A stretch of 32,620 nucleotides of DNA from Clostridiales bacterium (GCA_015056305.1 SVGO01000014.1:1-32620); one strand, 5' to 3'. Positions 15,286-23,560 are shown, numbered from the stretch's first letter. The notes: generated from the sequence alone by a model not told the origin. Translations and numbers: made by a program.

Positions 15286-17307
15286 ATGACCGCCAGGATC
15301 GAATCCCTCAAACAGCTTCAGTGGGACCGCGCGCACCATGCGGCGAGGCGCGTGCTGCCTGCCGATATGGCGCTGCCCTATCGCGATGCGGCGCTCAGCG
15401 ATGTGATGCGCTGTGCGCTGCGCACGAAGATGGCCCTGGATATGGAGACGCCGTATCTCTTCCCCGGGGAGCTCATCGCCTTCACGCGCACCGTGCCCAA
15501 TCTGCCGTTCCTCTTCAGCGACGAAGAGTGGGCGGATATCCGCAAAAACCATTTCATCCACGAATCCGGCAACGTGAGCAATCTCTCGCCGGATTACGGC
15601 AAGGTGATCTCCTCCGGCCTGCTCGCCATCCGCGAACATCTGGAACAAAGCGAGGAGCATGCCGCCATGCGCATGTCCATCGACGCCATTCTCGCGCTGA
15701 CCGCGCGCTATGAAAAGGCCGCGCGCGCTGCGGGCGACGATGCGCTGGCAAACGTGCTTGTGCGCGTGCCGGCTCATGGCGCGCGCTCTTTCCGCGAGGC
15801 GCTGCAGTCCCTGCGCATCCTGCATTTCGCCATGTGGTGCGAGGGCGATTATCACAACACGCTCGGCCGGTTCGACCAGTACATGCTGCCCTATCTCAAG
15901 GTCGATCTGGACGCCGGATATCTCACGCAGGAGGACGCCTTCGAGCTTCTGTGCGCCTTCTTCCTGTGCTGCAATCGCGACAGCGATCTCTATCCCGGCA
16001 TGCAGCAGGGCGACAACGGCCAGAGCATCGTGCTGGGCGGCATGACCCCGGACGGACGCGACGGTTACAATCTGCTCTCCCAGATGTGCCTGAAGGCCTG
16101 CGCCGAGATGAGGCTCATCGACCCGAAGATCAACCTGCGCGTGAGCAGGGACACGCCGCTGTCCGTCTTTGAGCTGGGCACGCAGCTGACGAAGCTCGGC
16201 CTCGGCTTCCCGCAGTATGAAAACGACGACGTCGCCATTCCCGCGCTTATGGCGCTGGGCTACGCGGAGGAGGACGCGCGCAACTATGCCATGGCCGCCT
16301 GCTGGGAGTTCATTATCCCCGGACGGGGCATGGAGATCCCCAACATCGGCGCGCTGCCCTTTGCCAATACGGTGGACAAGGTTCTGTGGCAAAAGCTGCC
16401 CGCCTGCGCGGACATGGAGGCGCTGAAAGCCGAAATCCGCAGAGCCATCTTTGATAGCGTGCGCAGGACGCTCTGCGAAAGACAGAACCTGTATGTCATT
16501 CCTGCGCCGTATCTGTCGCTCTTCTTTGACGGCTGCATGGAAAACAGCCAGGACGTCTCTCTGGGCTGCACATACAACAATTGGGGCCTGCACGGCACGG
16601 GCCTTGCGCCTGCGGCGGACATGCTCGCTGCCGTGGAGCAGATCGTCTTTGGCGAGGGACTTCCGGCGCTCACGCTGCTCTCGGCCATGGACGCCGATTT
16701 TGAAGGCTTCAGTGAACTTCGTCAGCGCCTGAAGGATGCGCCGAAGATGGGCTGCGACGACGACCGCGCGGACAAACATGCCGTATGGCTGCTGGATACG
16801 TTTGCCGACGCGGTCAAGGATCTCAAAAACGAGCGCGGCGGTATCGTGCGCGCGGGCACGGGCTCTGCGATGTTCTATATCTTCCATGCAGGCGAGCTGG
16901 GCGCAACAGCCGATGGACGCGAGCGCGGCGTGCCGCTGCCGGCCAATTACGCCCCCTCGCTCAATGTGAAGCTCTCCGGCCCTGTTTCGCTGATCAAATC
17001 GTTCACCAAGCCGGACCTTGGCCGCGCGATCAACGGCGGCCCGCTGACCATCGAATTCTCCGACAGCGTATTCACGCAGGAAGAATCCATCACCAAGGTC
17101 GCCCAGCTGGTGCGCCTGTTCGTCCTGCGCGGCGGCCATCAGCTCCAGCTCAACACCGTCAACCGCGAGCGTCTGCTTAACGCGCAGGCGCATCCGGAGA
17201 ACTATCGCAACCTGATCGTGCGCGTCTGGGGCTGGAGCGGCTATTTCGTGGAGCTGGACAAGTGCTATCAGGATCACATCATCCGCCGCGCGGAGCTGAA
17301 CCTATGA
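15286..17307 (+). CDS. Glycyl radical enzyme of the pyruvate formate-lyase family, function unknown
   Basis: A 673-residue oxygen-sensitive radical enzyme. The glycyl radical loop near the C-terminus is RVWGWSGYFVELD, with Gly649 the probable radical site. The thiyl-radical Cys is C339 in AACWEFIIPG. Its C-x-E pattern matches the dehydratase/decarboxylase/C-N-lyase side of the family and differs from the Cys-Cys of pyruvate formate-lyase. Other family blocks are GGMTPDGRDGYNLLSQM, VRAGTGSAMFYIFHAGELGA and GGHQLQLNTV. At 673 residues it is shorter than most characterised members (about 750-850), mainly in the N-terminal half. ATG 15286 follows AAAGGAG by about ten bases. The next gene is its activase, overlapping by ATGA. 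The substrate cannot be assigned from sequence. Confidence 0.92.
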   Translation: MTARIESLKQLQWDRAHHAARRVLPADMALPYRDAALSDVMRCALRTKMALDMETPYLFPGELIAFTRTVPNLPFLFSDEEWADIRKNHFIHESGNVSNLSPDYGKVISSGLLAIREHLEQSEEHAAMRMSIDAILALTARYEKAARAAGDDALANVLVRVPAHGARSFREALQSLRILHFAMWCEGDYHNTLGRFDQYMLPYLKVDLDAGYLTQEDAFELLCAFFLCCNRDSDLYPGMQQGDNGQSIVLGGMTPDGRDGYNLLSQMCLKACAEMRLIDPKINLRVSRDTPLSVFELGTQLTKLGLGFPQYENDDVAIPALMALGYAEEDARNYAMAACWEFIIPGRGMEIPNIGALPFANTVDKVLWQKLPACADMEALKAEIRRAIFDSVRRTLCERQNLYVIPAPYLSLFFDGCMENSQDVSLGCTYNNWGLHGTGLAPAADMLAAVEQIVFGEGLPALTLLSAMDADFEGFSELRQRLKDAPKMGCDDDRADKHAVWLLDTFADAVKDLKNERGGIVRAGTGSAMFYIFHAGELGATADGRERGVPLPANYAPSLNVKLSGPVSLIKSFTKPDLGRAINGGPLTIEFSDSVFTQEESITKVAQLVRLFVLRGGHQLQLNTVNRERLLNAQAHPENYRNLIVRVWGWSGYFVELDKCYQDHIIRRAELNL

Positions 17308-18152
17308 CCGGCGTCGTCTTTGACATCAAGGAGTTCGCCGTCTTCGACGGACCGGGCATCCGCACGACGGTCTTCATGAAGGGCTGTCCGCTGCGCTGCC
17401 GGTGGTGTCATAATCCCGAGGGGCTCTCGCCCCGGCCGCAGCTGATGGTCAGCCGAGCTGCCTGCACGCACTGCGGCGCATGTGAGGCTGTCTGTCCCCA
17501 TCCCGACGGCTGCGTCGCCTGCGGCGCATGCATCGCCGCCTGCCGCGGCGGATACCGCAGGATCGTCGGACAGACCTGGTCAGCGGATGATCTGGCCGCC
17601 CGCCTGCACAAGGACGCGGACGTATACGCGCTCTCCGGCGGCGGGGTCACGTTCTCCGGCGGCGAGCCGCTGATGCAGTGGAACTTTGTCCGCGCCGTTT
17701 TGGATCGGCTGCACGGCGTGCATACGGCAATCGAGACCAGCGGCTTTGCTTCGGACGCCGTCTTTGAGGACGCCATGGCGCGCCTTGATCTGATCATGCT
17801 GGACTGGAAGGTATCCGATCCCGCGGCGCACAGGCGCTATACCGGCGTGGATCAAGAGATTATTTTCCGCCACGCGCGCATGCTTGCCGCAGGCGACACG
17901 CCCTTCATCCTGCGCATGCCCATCATCCCGGGCGTGAACGACAATCCGGCGCACTTTGAAACGGCCGCATCACTGGTGCGGGATGCAAAGGCGCTTGTGC
18001 GCATCGACGTGCTGCCCTATCAGCGCGCAGCCGGCGCAAAGTACGAAATGGTTTCCATGGACTATCAGCCGGATTTTGACGAAAGCCGCGATCCGCAGTT
18101 CTTCACGCAGGTCTTTGCGCGCGAAAGGATTCCCTTTCAGGTTTTCCGCTGA
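17304..18152 (+). CDS. Glycyl radical enzyme activase (radical SAM)
   Basis: A 282-residue activase that removes the Gly hydrogen of the upstream enzyme, using S-adenosylmethionine and a [4Fe-4S] cluster. The cluster motif C-x3-C-x2-C is at C28, C32 and C35 (GCPLRCRWCHNPEG). An inserted ferredoxin-like pair follows: C54/57/60/64 and C70/73/76/80, each C-x2-C-x2-C-x3-C. The two sets are only five residues apart, shorter than in many activases. SAM-binding GGVTFSGGEPLMQ comes next. The start ATG overlaps the stop of the enzyme gene (ATGA), so translation is coupled; GGAG lies nine bases ahead. The open frame also reads 14 codons upstream but lies inside the enzyme gene. Confidence 0.94.
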   Translation: MTGVVFDIKEFAVFDGPGIRTTVFMKGCPLRCRWCHNPEGLSPRPQLMVSRAACTHCGACEAVCPHPDGCVACGACIAACRGGYRRIVGQTWSADDLAARLHKDADVYALSGGGVTFSGGEPLMQWNFVRAVLDRLHGVHTAIETSGFASDAVFEDAMARLDLIMLDWKVSDPAAHRRYTGVDQEIIFRHARMLAAGDTPFILRMPIIPGVNDNPAHFETAASLVRDAKALVRIDVLPYQRAAGAKYEMVSMDYQPDFDESRDPQFFTQVFARERIPFQVFR

Positions 18153-18159
18153 TTGCATA

Positions 18160-18355
18160 GCACAGCCGCATCCCATTCTCAGACGAGGAGGACGCCGGGC
18201 TGCCGGCCGGACCTGCCTGAGGGATTTCCATCTCCTCGCTCGACGCTCGTCGGTCAGGACAGCTCTGACAGCCCACAGGGCTGTCATTCACTCCTGCCCC
18301 AGTTCGGCAAAGCCGAACCCTCAGACTCCCTTCTTCGCTTCGCGATTGTTTGAAG
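18160..18355. repeat. Non-coding intergenic repeat-like region with hairpins
   Basis: No gene is supported. The region holds two perfect hairpins: GACAGCCC ACA GGGCTGTC (18267-18285) and GTTCGGC AAA GCCGAAC (18302-18318). The latter is followed by CTTCTTCGCTTCGCG. A matching arrangement (hairpin, GAACCCC, CTTCTTCGCTCCGCG) occurs at 21754-21800, so this appears to be a dispersed intergenic repeat of this genome. Confidence 0.55.
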
Positions 18356-18370
18356 CAGCTATACAGAAAA

Positions 18371-18402
18371 ACGCGCCGCAATCATGCGGCGCGTGGTTTT
18401 TT
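18371..18402. terminator. Terminator between activase and DUF6056-like genes
   Basis: ACGCGCCGCA (18371-18380) pairs with TGCGGCGCGT (18385-18394) around ATCA, then GG and T6. It ends the plus-strand operon and overlaps the stop codon of the minus-strand gene. A4 on the other side allows it to work both ways. Confidence 0.88.
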
Positions 18403-20032
18403 ATGGGTCGGTTGCTTCGATGGGCGCTTCGGAAACTACGGATTCTTCGAGCGGTTCGGCGGCGGTCTCCCCGGAGGCTGTCTTCACAGCCTTGACCCCG
18501 AAGTAACGCGCCATGGATTCGTTGGTCCACATGGTCTCGTCCTCATAGGCCGTCATCTTGCCCGTTACGGTCTGCACCGTCCAGACGGGCAGCTCCACCG
18601 TATCCGTCTCCCCGGCCGCCTCGCACAGCGCGTACTCATTTTTGAACTGGGCGATATACGCATCCTGCGTGCCATCCCGCTGATCGCGCACGAGCTTCAC
18701 ATAATTGCCCGCCTGTCCAAGGCCGATGCACACAGCAAGCGCGGCAATGCTCAGCACAGCGCAGCGCTTTTTTGTCATGCCGTCGGAAAGCTCCGCCAGG
18801 CGGCGCGGCTTCAGCCGCAGCAGCATCAGCACATACGCCGTCGGCACGGCCAGCAGCACATACAGATGATACATATTCACCACGCGGCCGCTTCCGGCAT
18901 AGCCGGAGGAATACATATGCGGAATGATCATCGCGCAGAGCACGAGATACGCGCTCAGTACCGTAAAGAGCATCGGCGGCGTGCGCCGGGCGCGCTCTTC
19001 CATGCCGTCCAGCGCCTTTGCAAGCGCCGGCGTCATCGCGATGAGCACAGCCAGCAGCGGCGTTTTGAAGATAAAGCGCACGAAATAGCCCAGCGCGTCG
19101 CGCATCGTCCACAGGATAGAAGCGATCAGCCAGTCCATGCCCGCCTGATACGCGCCGTCCGTCTCCATGCGCACGCTGTTGCCCGGCGCGATTACCGACA
19201 GCAGCAAGCCTGCGCCCACCGGCAGCAGGAGCAAAAGCGTCCGCAGCGCGGCGCGGCGCTGGCGCGCACGCGCCTCAAGGCCGCCGAATGCACGCACGTC
19301 CTCCTGCGCAGCGCCCTCCGGGCCGTACACGATCCTTGCGATCATCGCGGCGCGCGGCGTCCGCAGCGCCGCCCACAGGCGCTGCATCGTCATCATAAAC
19401 AGCACGGCCAGCGTCATCATCGCGGTGATGTAGTTATCCATGCCCAGCGCAAAGAGCAGACCGCAGCAGGCAATACCCATGAAGATCTGCGTCTTTTTGC
19501 CCGCCCGGCTCACGCTGAAGCGGTCGCAGAGCACCAGCGTCAGCAGCGCGACAGCCTGCGCGCCGGTATAGAACCATGCGCCGTTGAACCAGTAGACGCC
19601 CTCGACGATATCCGGCAGGAACATGAGCGAGCATGCGGAAAATGCAAAATACATCCCCAGCCAGAGGCCCGGCTTCAGTCCCAGCCGGCGGCCAAACACA
19701 TGGCCAAACGCTACCAGCCAGCTGCAAAGATGCAGCGCAAGCAGCACGATGGCATGCATGCCGTAATGCTGAAGCGAGAACACAATGGGACTCAGCGTCA
19801 TGATGATCACGCCCGTCACCGTGCCCTGCCAGTCGCGCCAGGTGCGCAGCGCATAGCTGAGCGCATCCTTGAGCACATGCAGGATACTGCCGGTCTGCAT
19901 CCATGTCGGATGGGTATAGGCAGCAAATGTAAAGTCGTCCGTCGCCGGATGCGCCGCCGGCGCGCCCAGGAAAAACGGCGCCAGCAGCGCCGCCCATACG
20001 AGCGCCGCGACAAGTACTTTCAGCTTTTTCAT
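18401..20032 (-). CDS. Polytopic DUF6056-like membrane protein, possibly a GT-C glycosyltransferase
   Basis: A 543-residue membrane protein with about 11-12 hydrophobic segments. After a first membrane anchor comes an Asp-Asp pair (D32-D33, TDDFTFAAY); an acidic pair in the first outside loop is typical of GT-C lipid-sugar transferases. The loop GVYWFNGAWFYTGAQ and the later APGNSVRME resemble DUF6056 proteins. The C-terminal 110 residues are extracytoplasmic and soluble, ending in an acidic Glu/Ala-rich tail. Start ATG 20032 lies three bases after the stop of the aldo/keto reductase gene, so the two are one operon. It probably transfers or modifies envelope sugars; this is inference from topology, not from a proven homologue. 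Confidence 0.78.
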   Translation of the reverse strand: MKKLKVLVAALVWAALLAPFFLGAPAAHPATDDFTFAAYTHPTWMQTGSILHVLKDALSYALRTWRDWQGTVTGVIIMTLSPIVFSLQHYGMHAIVLLALHLCSWLVAFGHVFGRRLGLKPGLWLGMYFAFSACSLMFLPDIVEGVYWFNGAWFYTGAQAVALLTLVLCDRFSVSRAGKKTQIFMGIACCGLLFALGMDNYITAMMTLAVLFMMTMQRLWAALRTPRAAMIARIVYGPEGAAQEDVRAFGGLEARARQRRAALRTLLLLLPVGAGLLLSVIAPGNSVRMETDGAYQAGMDWLIASILWTMRDALGYFVRFIFKTPLLAVLIAMTPALAKALDGMEERARRTPPMLFTVLSAYLVLCAMIIPHMYSSGYAGSGRVVNMYHLYVLLAVPTAYVLMLLRLKPRRLAELSDGMTKKRCAVLSIAALAVCIGLGQAGNYVKLVRDQRDGTQDAYIAQFKNEYALCEAAGETDTVELPVWTVQTVTGKMTAYEDETMWTNESMARYFGVKAVKTASGETAAEPLEESVVSEAPIEATDP

Positions 20033-20035
20033 GGT

Positions 20036-21043
20036 TTATGCTCCGAATTCTTCCTTGCAGCGCGCAAGCATCTCGCGGATCGGCAGCTGATACGGGCAGC
20101 GGCTCTCGCACGCGCCGCAGCCGATGCAGTCTCCGGCTTTCTTGCCCATGGCAGCATAGCGCGCCTTCGCCCAGTCGCCCAGGCCGTAGCGCTTCAGATA
20201 TCCTTCAAGCACGAAGATACCGCTGATGCCGATGCCGGCCGCGCAGGGCTGGCAATAATTGCAGCGGCGGCAGAACTGCGTGCCCAGTTCGCGGCGGATC
20301 TGCTCGATCTTGGCGAGCTCCTCGTCGCTCAGCGGCGCGTCGTCTTCCATCGCGGCAAGATTCTGCTCCAGCTCCTCCACGGCGTACATGCCCGGGATCA
20401 CGACGGAGACGTCCGGATTTCTGGCGATAAAGCGCATCGCCAGCGACGCGTCTTCCAGCGCGCCGCCCGCCAGCGGCTTCATGACGATGAATCCGACATT
20501 CTGCTCCGTGCAGCGGCGCATGAGCGCCTCGCCCTGCGTTTCCACGATGTTATACGGGAACATGACCGTCTCCACCCAGTCCATGGAAAGCGCCTTTTCA
20601 AACACGGTCGCCATATGCGCAGTCACACCAATATGGCCGATCTTGCCCGCGGCCTTCGCCTCCAGCAGCGCCTCCAGCGCGCCGCCCGGCGCGGTCACGG
20701 TATCCAGATCCGCAAGCGACGGATTATGCACCTGATACAGCTCGATATGATCAGTGCGCAGGTTATGCAAGCTGGTTTCGATATCCTTGGCCATGGCCTC
20801 CTTCGTGCGCGCCATGGACTTGGTTGCAAGCACGAATTGATCACGCATACCCTCCAGCGCCTCGCCGATATAAGCTTCGCTTACGGTATAGCCGCGCGCA
20901 GTATCGATATAATTCACCCCGCGCTCGCGCATCGCCTCCATAAGCGCGCGCACAGCGGGCACATCCACCTTCTGAATCGGGATGCCGCCAAAGCCCATGC
21001 GGGAAATCTGAAGACCGGTTTTGCCAAGCGTCGTATATTCCAT
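20036..21043 (-). CDS. Aldo/keto reductase with C-terminal double [4Fe-4S] domain
   Basis: A 335-residue fusion of an aldo/keto reductase barrel with a ferredoxin-like tail. The catalytic tetrad is present: D47 and Y52 (YIDTARGY), K75 (LATKS) and H106 (YQVHN). The NAD(P) region includes VVIPGM near residue 220. Two cluster motifs follow: CRRCNYCQPC and CIGCGACESRCPYQLPI, the second with the classic C-x2-C-x2-C-x3-CP. The tail lets such proteins pass electrons between pyridine nucleotide and Fe-S partners; the substrate is unknown. ATG 21043 has AAAGGAG eight bases ahead; the nine upstream codons are ignored. It is the first gene of an operon with the DUF6056-like gene. Confidence 0.92.
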   Translation of the reverse strand: MEYTTLGKTGLQISRMGFGGIPIQKVDVPAVRALMEAMRERGVNYIDTARGYTVSEAYIGEALEGMRDQFVLATKSMARTKEAMAKDIETSLHNLRTDHIELYQVHNPSLADLDTVTAPGGALEALLEAKAAGKIGHIGVTAHMATVFEKALSMDWVETVMFPYNIVETQGEALMRRCTEQNVGFIVMKPLAGGALEDASLAMRFIARNPDVSVVIPGMYAVEELEQNLAAMEDDAPLSDEELAKIEQIRRELGTQFCRRCNYCQPCAAGIGISGIFVLEGYLKRYGLGDWAKARYAAMGKKAGDCIGCGACESRCPYQLPIREMLARCKEEFGA

Positions 21044-21213
21044 AGCAAATTCTCCTTTGCAAAATGACATTTGAACCTATTGTTCATTATAGCCCGTATC
21101 CGTGCGCTTTGCAATGCGGCATGGGCAAAATTATCTGGAAGCATAATCCGGCGCCATCCGGGGACAATAGCATCGAGCGATTGCTCATCAACAAATTCAT
21201 GGAGGGAATCAAT

Positions 21214-21366
21214 ATGAACCAGACCATTCATTGCTCCGTTTCCACCTGCCGTCATCACAGCACGAAGGACATCTGCGAGCTGGAGTCCATCGACGTGCGC
21301 CCGAACTGCAACTGCCATTCCGGCAAGTGCGACGAGTCCATGTGCGGCTCCTACGATAAGAAGTAA
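21214..21366 (+). CDS. DUF1540 Cys-rich peptide
   Basis: A 50-residue protein with seven Cys (positions 7, 12, 21, 32, 34, 39, 44): C-x4-C-x8-C, then CELESIDV, then C-x-C-x4-C-x4-C. This matches the single DUF1540 domain of Clostridia and Bacillus, a probable metal-binding peptide of unknown role. ATG 21214 lies eight to nine bases after GGAGGG. The longer open frame beginning at 21064 has no ribosome site and is ignored. It is divergent from the aldo/keto reductase gene and has its own terminator. Confidence 0.88.
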   Translation: MNQTIHCSVSTCRHHSTKDICELESIDVRPNCNCHSGKCDESMCGSYDKK

Positions 21367-21378
21367 GCTATAAAGCAG

Positions 21379-21404
21379 AAGAACCGCCGATGGGCGGTTC
21401 TTTT
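21379..21404 (+). terminator. Terminator of the DUF1540 gene
   Basis: AAGAACCGCC (21379-21388) pairs with GGCGGTTCTT (21393-21402) around GATG, followed by TTGCTTT. It lies 12 bases after the stop. Confidence 0.85.
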
Positions 21405-21452
21405 GCTTTATGGATATTCCGTCAATTAAGTTGGGGATCGCCGCCTGCGGGC

Positions 21453-21613
21453 GGGACCTCATCCGTCACGGCTGACGCCGCGCCACCTTCCCCACAGGGG
21501 AAGGCCCACTTGCTGCGCAGGTGAAAAAAGGCTCTTTCAAAAACGCATTCCAACAAGATTTGCCTTCCCCTATGGGGAAGGTGGCAGTCCGAAGGACTGA
21601 CGGATGAGGTCCC
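21453..21613. repeat. 161-bp palindromic intergenic element
   Basis: The outer 15 bases (GGGACCTCATCCGTC, 21453-21467) are exactly inverted at 21599-21613. Inside each arm is a smaller palindrome, CCTTCCCC ACA GGGGAAGG (21486-21504) and CCTTCCCC TAT GGGGAAGG (21563-21581), joined to the outer arm by a GTGGC...GACGGATGAGG block. The arms are two inverted copies of one unit of about 55 bp around a central spacer of about 58 bp. Units of this wording are common between genes in gut Clostridia. No open frame is present. It looks like a non-autonomous, MITE-like repeat. Confidence 0.82.
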
Positions 21614-21840
21614 CGGCCGCAGCCGGATCATTCGCGCAGACATTCTATCGAAGTGTATCAGAATCAAAAGCGTCGCCTATCGGCTCCTGTTTGATTCCCG
21701 CTTATCTGGCGCTTCGCGCACAGGAACGTTAGGGCTGCCGCCCTAAAACCCGCTCGGGGACATTGTCCCCGAACCCCTTCTTCGCTCCGCGGCGGCTTTA
21801 AGCCTTAATCACCTTTATCCCCCTTTTGCACGCTAACTTT
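21614..21840. repeat. Further non-coding stretch with hairpins
   Basis: No gene is seen. It contains TAGGGC TGCC GCCCTA (21730-21745) and TCGGGGAC ATT GTCCCCGA (21754-21772), followed by ACCCCTTCTTCGCTCCGCGG. The latter arrangement echoes 18302-18340 and is probably another member of the same dispersed repeat. Confidence 0.55.
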
Positions 21841-21844
21841 CGTC

Positions 21845-21874
21845 AAAAAGAGCGCCCCAGTCTTCGGAGCGCTC
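21845..21874 (-). terminator. Terminator of mgtE
   Basis: Minus strand: GAGCGCTCC pairs with GGGGCGCTC (9 bp, one G-T) around GAAGACT, then T5. It lies 16 bases after the mgtE stop codon. Confidence 0.88.
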
Positions 21875-21889
21875 CATATATTCTCTTGA

Positions 21890-23248
21890 TTACAGGCCCA
21901 GCATGACCGTCGCGATCATGAAATACAGCAGCAGGGCCGCCGCGTCAACGATCGTGGTGATCATGGGGCTCGCCATGACCGCCGGGTCAAGCCCCAGGCG
22001 CTTGGCGCCCATCGGCAAAAGACAGCCCACGCTCGCCGCCAGCACGATGGCGAACATCAGCGTGATCGACACCACGGCGCTGATCATCAGGCCCACGCCG
22101 TCAAAGATCATCATGCGCAGCATGTTCACCGCGGCCAGCGCCGCGCCGGATACAACCGCCACGCGCAGCTCTTTCCACAGCACGCGGATCCAGTCGCTCA
22201 GCTCCACCTCGCCCAGCGCCATGTTTCGGATGATCGTGACCGAGGTCTGGCTGCCGGAGTTACCGGCAGAGCCTGTGAGCATCGGAATGAACGCCGTCAG
22301 CACCACAGCGCCCGCAAGCACGCTTTCAAAATGCGTGATGATCGTTGAGGACAGCGTCGCAGAGAGCATCATGATCATCAGCCACGGCAGACGATGCGCC
22401 ACCAGATGCAGCACGCCCGCGTCCATGTATTCCTCGTCCGAGGGAATAATGGCGGCCATCTTCTTGATATCCTCGGTGTTCTCGTCCGTAATGACGTCGA
22501 CGATATCGTCGATCGTGATGATGCCGACCAATCTGTTTTCCTTGTCGGTGACGGCGATGGAGGTCAGGTCGTATCGGCGGAAATCGTCGGCAACAATCTC
22601 CTGGTCGTCCGTCGTCGTCGCGGACACGATGTTCGTGTCCATGATATCGCGGATATAAGTGCTCTCCGGCGCGATAATCAGCTTGCGCAGGGAAACCTGG
22701 CCGACCAGCTTGCGCTGCTCGTCGATGACGTAGCAGGTGTAGACGGTCTCCTTGTCGATGCCCGTGCGGCGAATGTAGTCCATCGCCTTGCGGACGGTGA
22801 AGTAATCCCTGAGATCGACATACTCAATCGTCATCAGGCTGCCGGCGCTGTTCTCCGGATAATTCAGGAACTGGTTGATCATCTTGCGGGTCGATTCGTC
22901 CGCATTCTGAAGAACCTTCTTGACGACGTTCGCCGGCATTTCCTCCAGGAAGTCGACCGTATCATCCAGAAACATGTCGTCCACCAGCGCCTTGAGCTCG
23001 GCGCTGGACGCGCTTTCAGCGATGAACTGCTGCTGATCGGAGTTCATGTAGGAGAACACGTCGGAGGAAATGTCCTTGGGCAGCATGCGGAAAAGCCTGA
23101 GCACCCGCGAGTTGTCCTCGATTTCCTCCAGCCCTTCGGCGATATCCACCGGCAGGCATTCGTACGCCTTCTTCTTGAAATCCTGGAGCCTGCCTGCGTC
23201 CATGAACTTCAGCAGCTCCTCAAAATCCTTGCGGAATTCATCCTCCAT
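21890..23248 (-). CDS. mgtE: Magnesium transporter MgtE
   Basis: A 452-residue, full-length MgtE, a Mg2+-gated Mg2+ channel of the inner membrane. Order: N-terminal helical domain (1-125, with DMFLDDTVDFLEEMPANVV), a CBS pair (about 130-255; SAGSLMT, then TIDDIVDVITDENTEDI at the plug-helix end), then five membrane helices (about 280-452). The pore segment GSAGNSGSQTSVTIIR and the late VMASPMITTIVDAAALL with its conserved Asp are present. ATG 23248 lies nine bases after GAGGAGG. The mRNA leader from the promoter at 23561 is about 300 bases, long enough for regulation. I looked for the M-box (ykoK) magnesium riboswitch and did not recognise it. Confidence 0.95.
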   Translation of the reverse strand: MEDEFRKDFEELLKFMDAGRLQDFKKKAYECLPVDIAEGLEEIEDNSRVLRLFRMLPKDISSDVFSYMNSDQQQFIAESASSAELKALVDDMFLDDTVDFLEEMPANVVKKVLQNADESTRKMINQFLNYPENSAGSLMTIEYVDLRDYFTVRKAMDYIRRTGIDKETVYTCYVIDEQRKLVGQVSLRKLIIAPESTYIRDIMDTNIVSATTTDDQEIVADDFRRYDLTSIAVTDKENRLVGIITIDDIVDVITDENTEDIKKMAAIIPSDEEYMDAGVLHLVAHRLPWLMIMMLSATLSSTIITHFESVLAGAVVLTAFIPMLTGSAGNSGSQTSVTIIRNMALGEVELSDWIRVLWKELRVAVVSGAALAAVNMLRMMIFDGVGLMISAVVSITLMFAIVLAASVGCLLPMGAKRLGLDPAVMASPMITTIVDAAALLLYFMIATVMLGL

Positions 23249-23261
23249 CGGGAGTCCCTCC

Positions 23262-23363
23262 TCACATTTTCGTACTTTTCAGGTCGAAAATGCAGGCCAT
23301 CTGCCCCAAAAACGGCGCGGCGGGCCGCACCGGCTCCATCCCGTGATGGATATCCGGCGTCAT
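23262..23363 (-). CDS. Possible 33-residue ORF just upstream of mgtE
   Basis: A frame from ATG 23363 to TGA 23262-23264, whose stop abuts the mgtE ribosome site. The peptide begins MTPDIHHGMEPVRPAAPF and ends IFDLKSTKM. There is no good ribosome site before its ATG, so independent translation is doubtful. If read, its termination would help ribosomes load on mgtE. The Pro-containing stretch is noted because Pro-rich leader peptides control some Mg2+ transporter genes (mgtA/mgtL in enterobacteria), which is only an analogy. Confidence 0.2.
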   Translation of the reverse strand: MTPDIHHGMEPVRPAAPFLGQMACIFDLKSTKM

Positions 23364-23406
23364 GCCCGCGTGCTGATCCGTCGGAGTCTTCGCGAATCCG
23401 CCCTAT

Positions 23407-23493
23407 TTACAGGCGCAAAGACGCGGCCGACGGCGCACACAGCGCCTGACGTTCTCGGGGATTGCCCGCGTTGCTACTGGGATAATCGTCCAC
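23407..23493 (-). CDS. Possible 28-residue GTG-start leader ORF of mgtE
   Basis: GTG 23493 stands eight bases after a strong AAAGGAG site and about 65 bases after the predicted transcription start; TAA is at 23407-23409. The peptide begins MDDYPSSNAGNPRERQ and ends ASLRL. No family is recognised. The ribosome site and position on the transcript make translation plausible. The next ORF (23262-23363) is in another frame, so a single frameshifted gene of about 75 codons is an alternative reading. Confidence 0.33.
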   Translation of the reverse strand: MDDYPSSNAGNPRERQALCAPSAASLRL

Positions 23494-23560
23494 GTCTTTT
23501 GCTCCTTTCTGATTTTCTTTCTCGATGGATCCAGCATAATTTCCGTCTGAACCCATGCTT

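Noticed and set aside
18350-21067. A 905-codon plus-strand open frame
   Set aside because: It is antisense to the DUF6056-like and aldo/keto reductase genes, both of which have clear motifs and ribosome sites. The plus product is His/Arg/Gln-rich with no domain.
23249-23560. M-box magnesium riboswitch in the mgtE leader
   Set aside because: I compared by eye with the conserved M-box blocks (such as the early GTTAGGTGAGGCTCC-like segment) and found no match. A covariance search could still find a diverged form.
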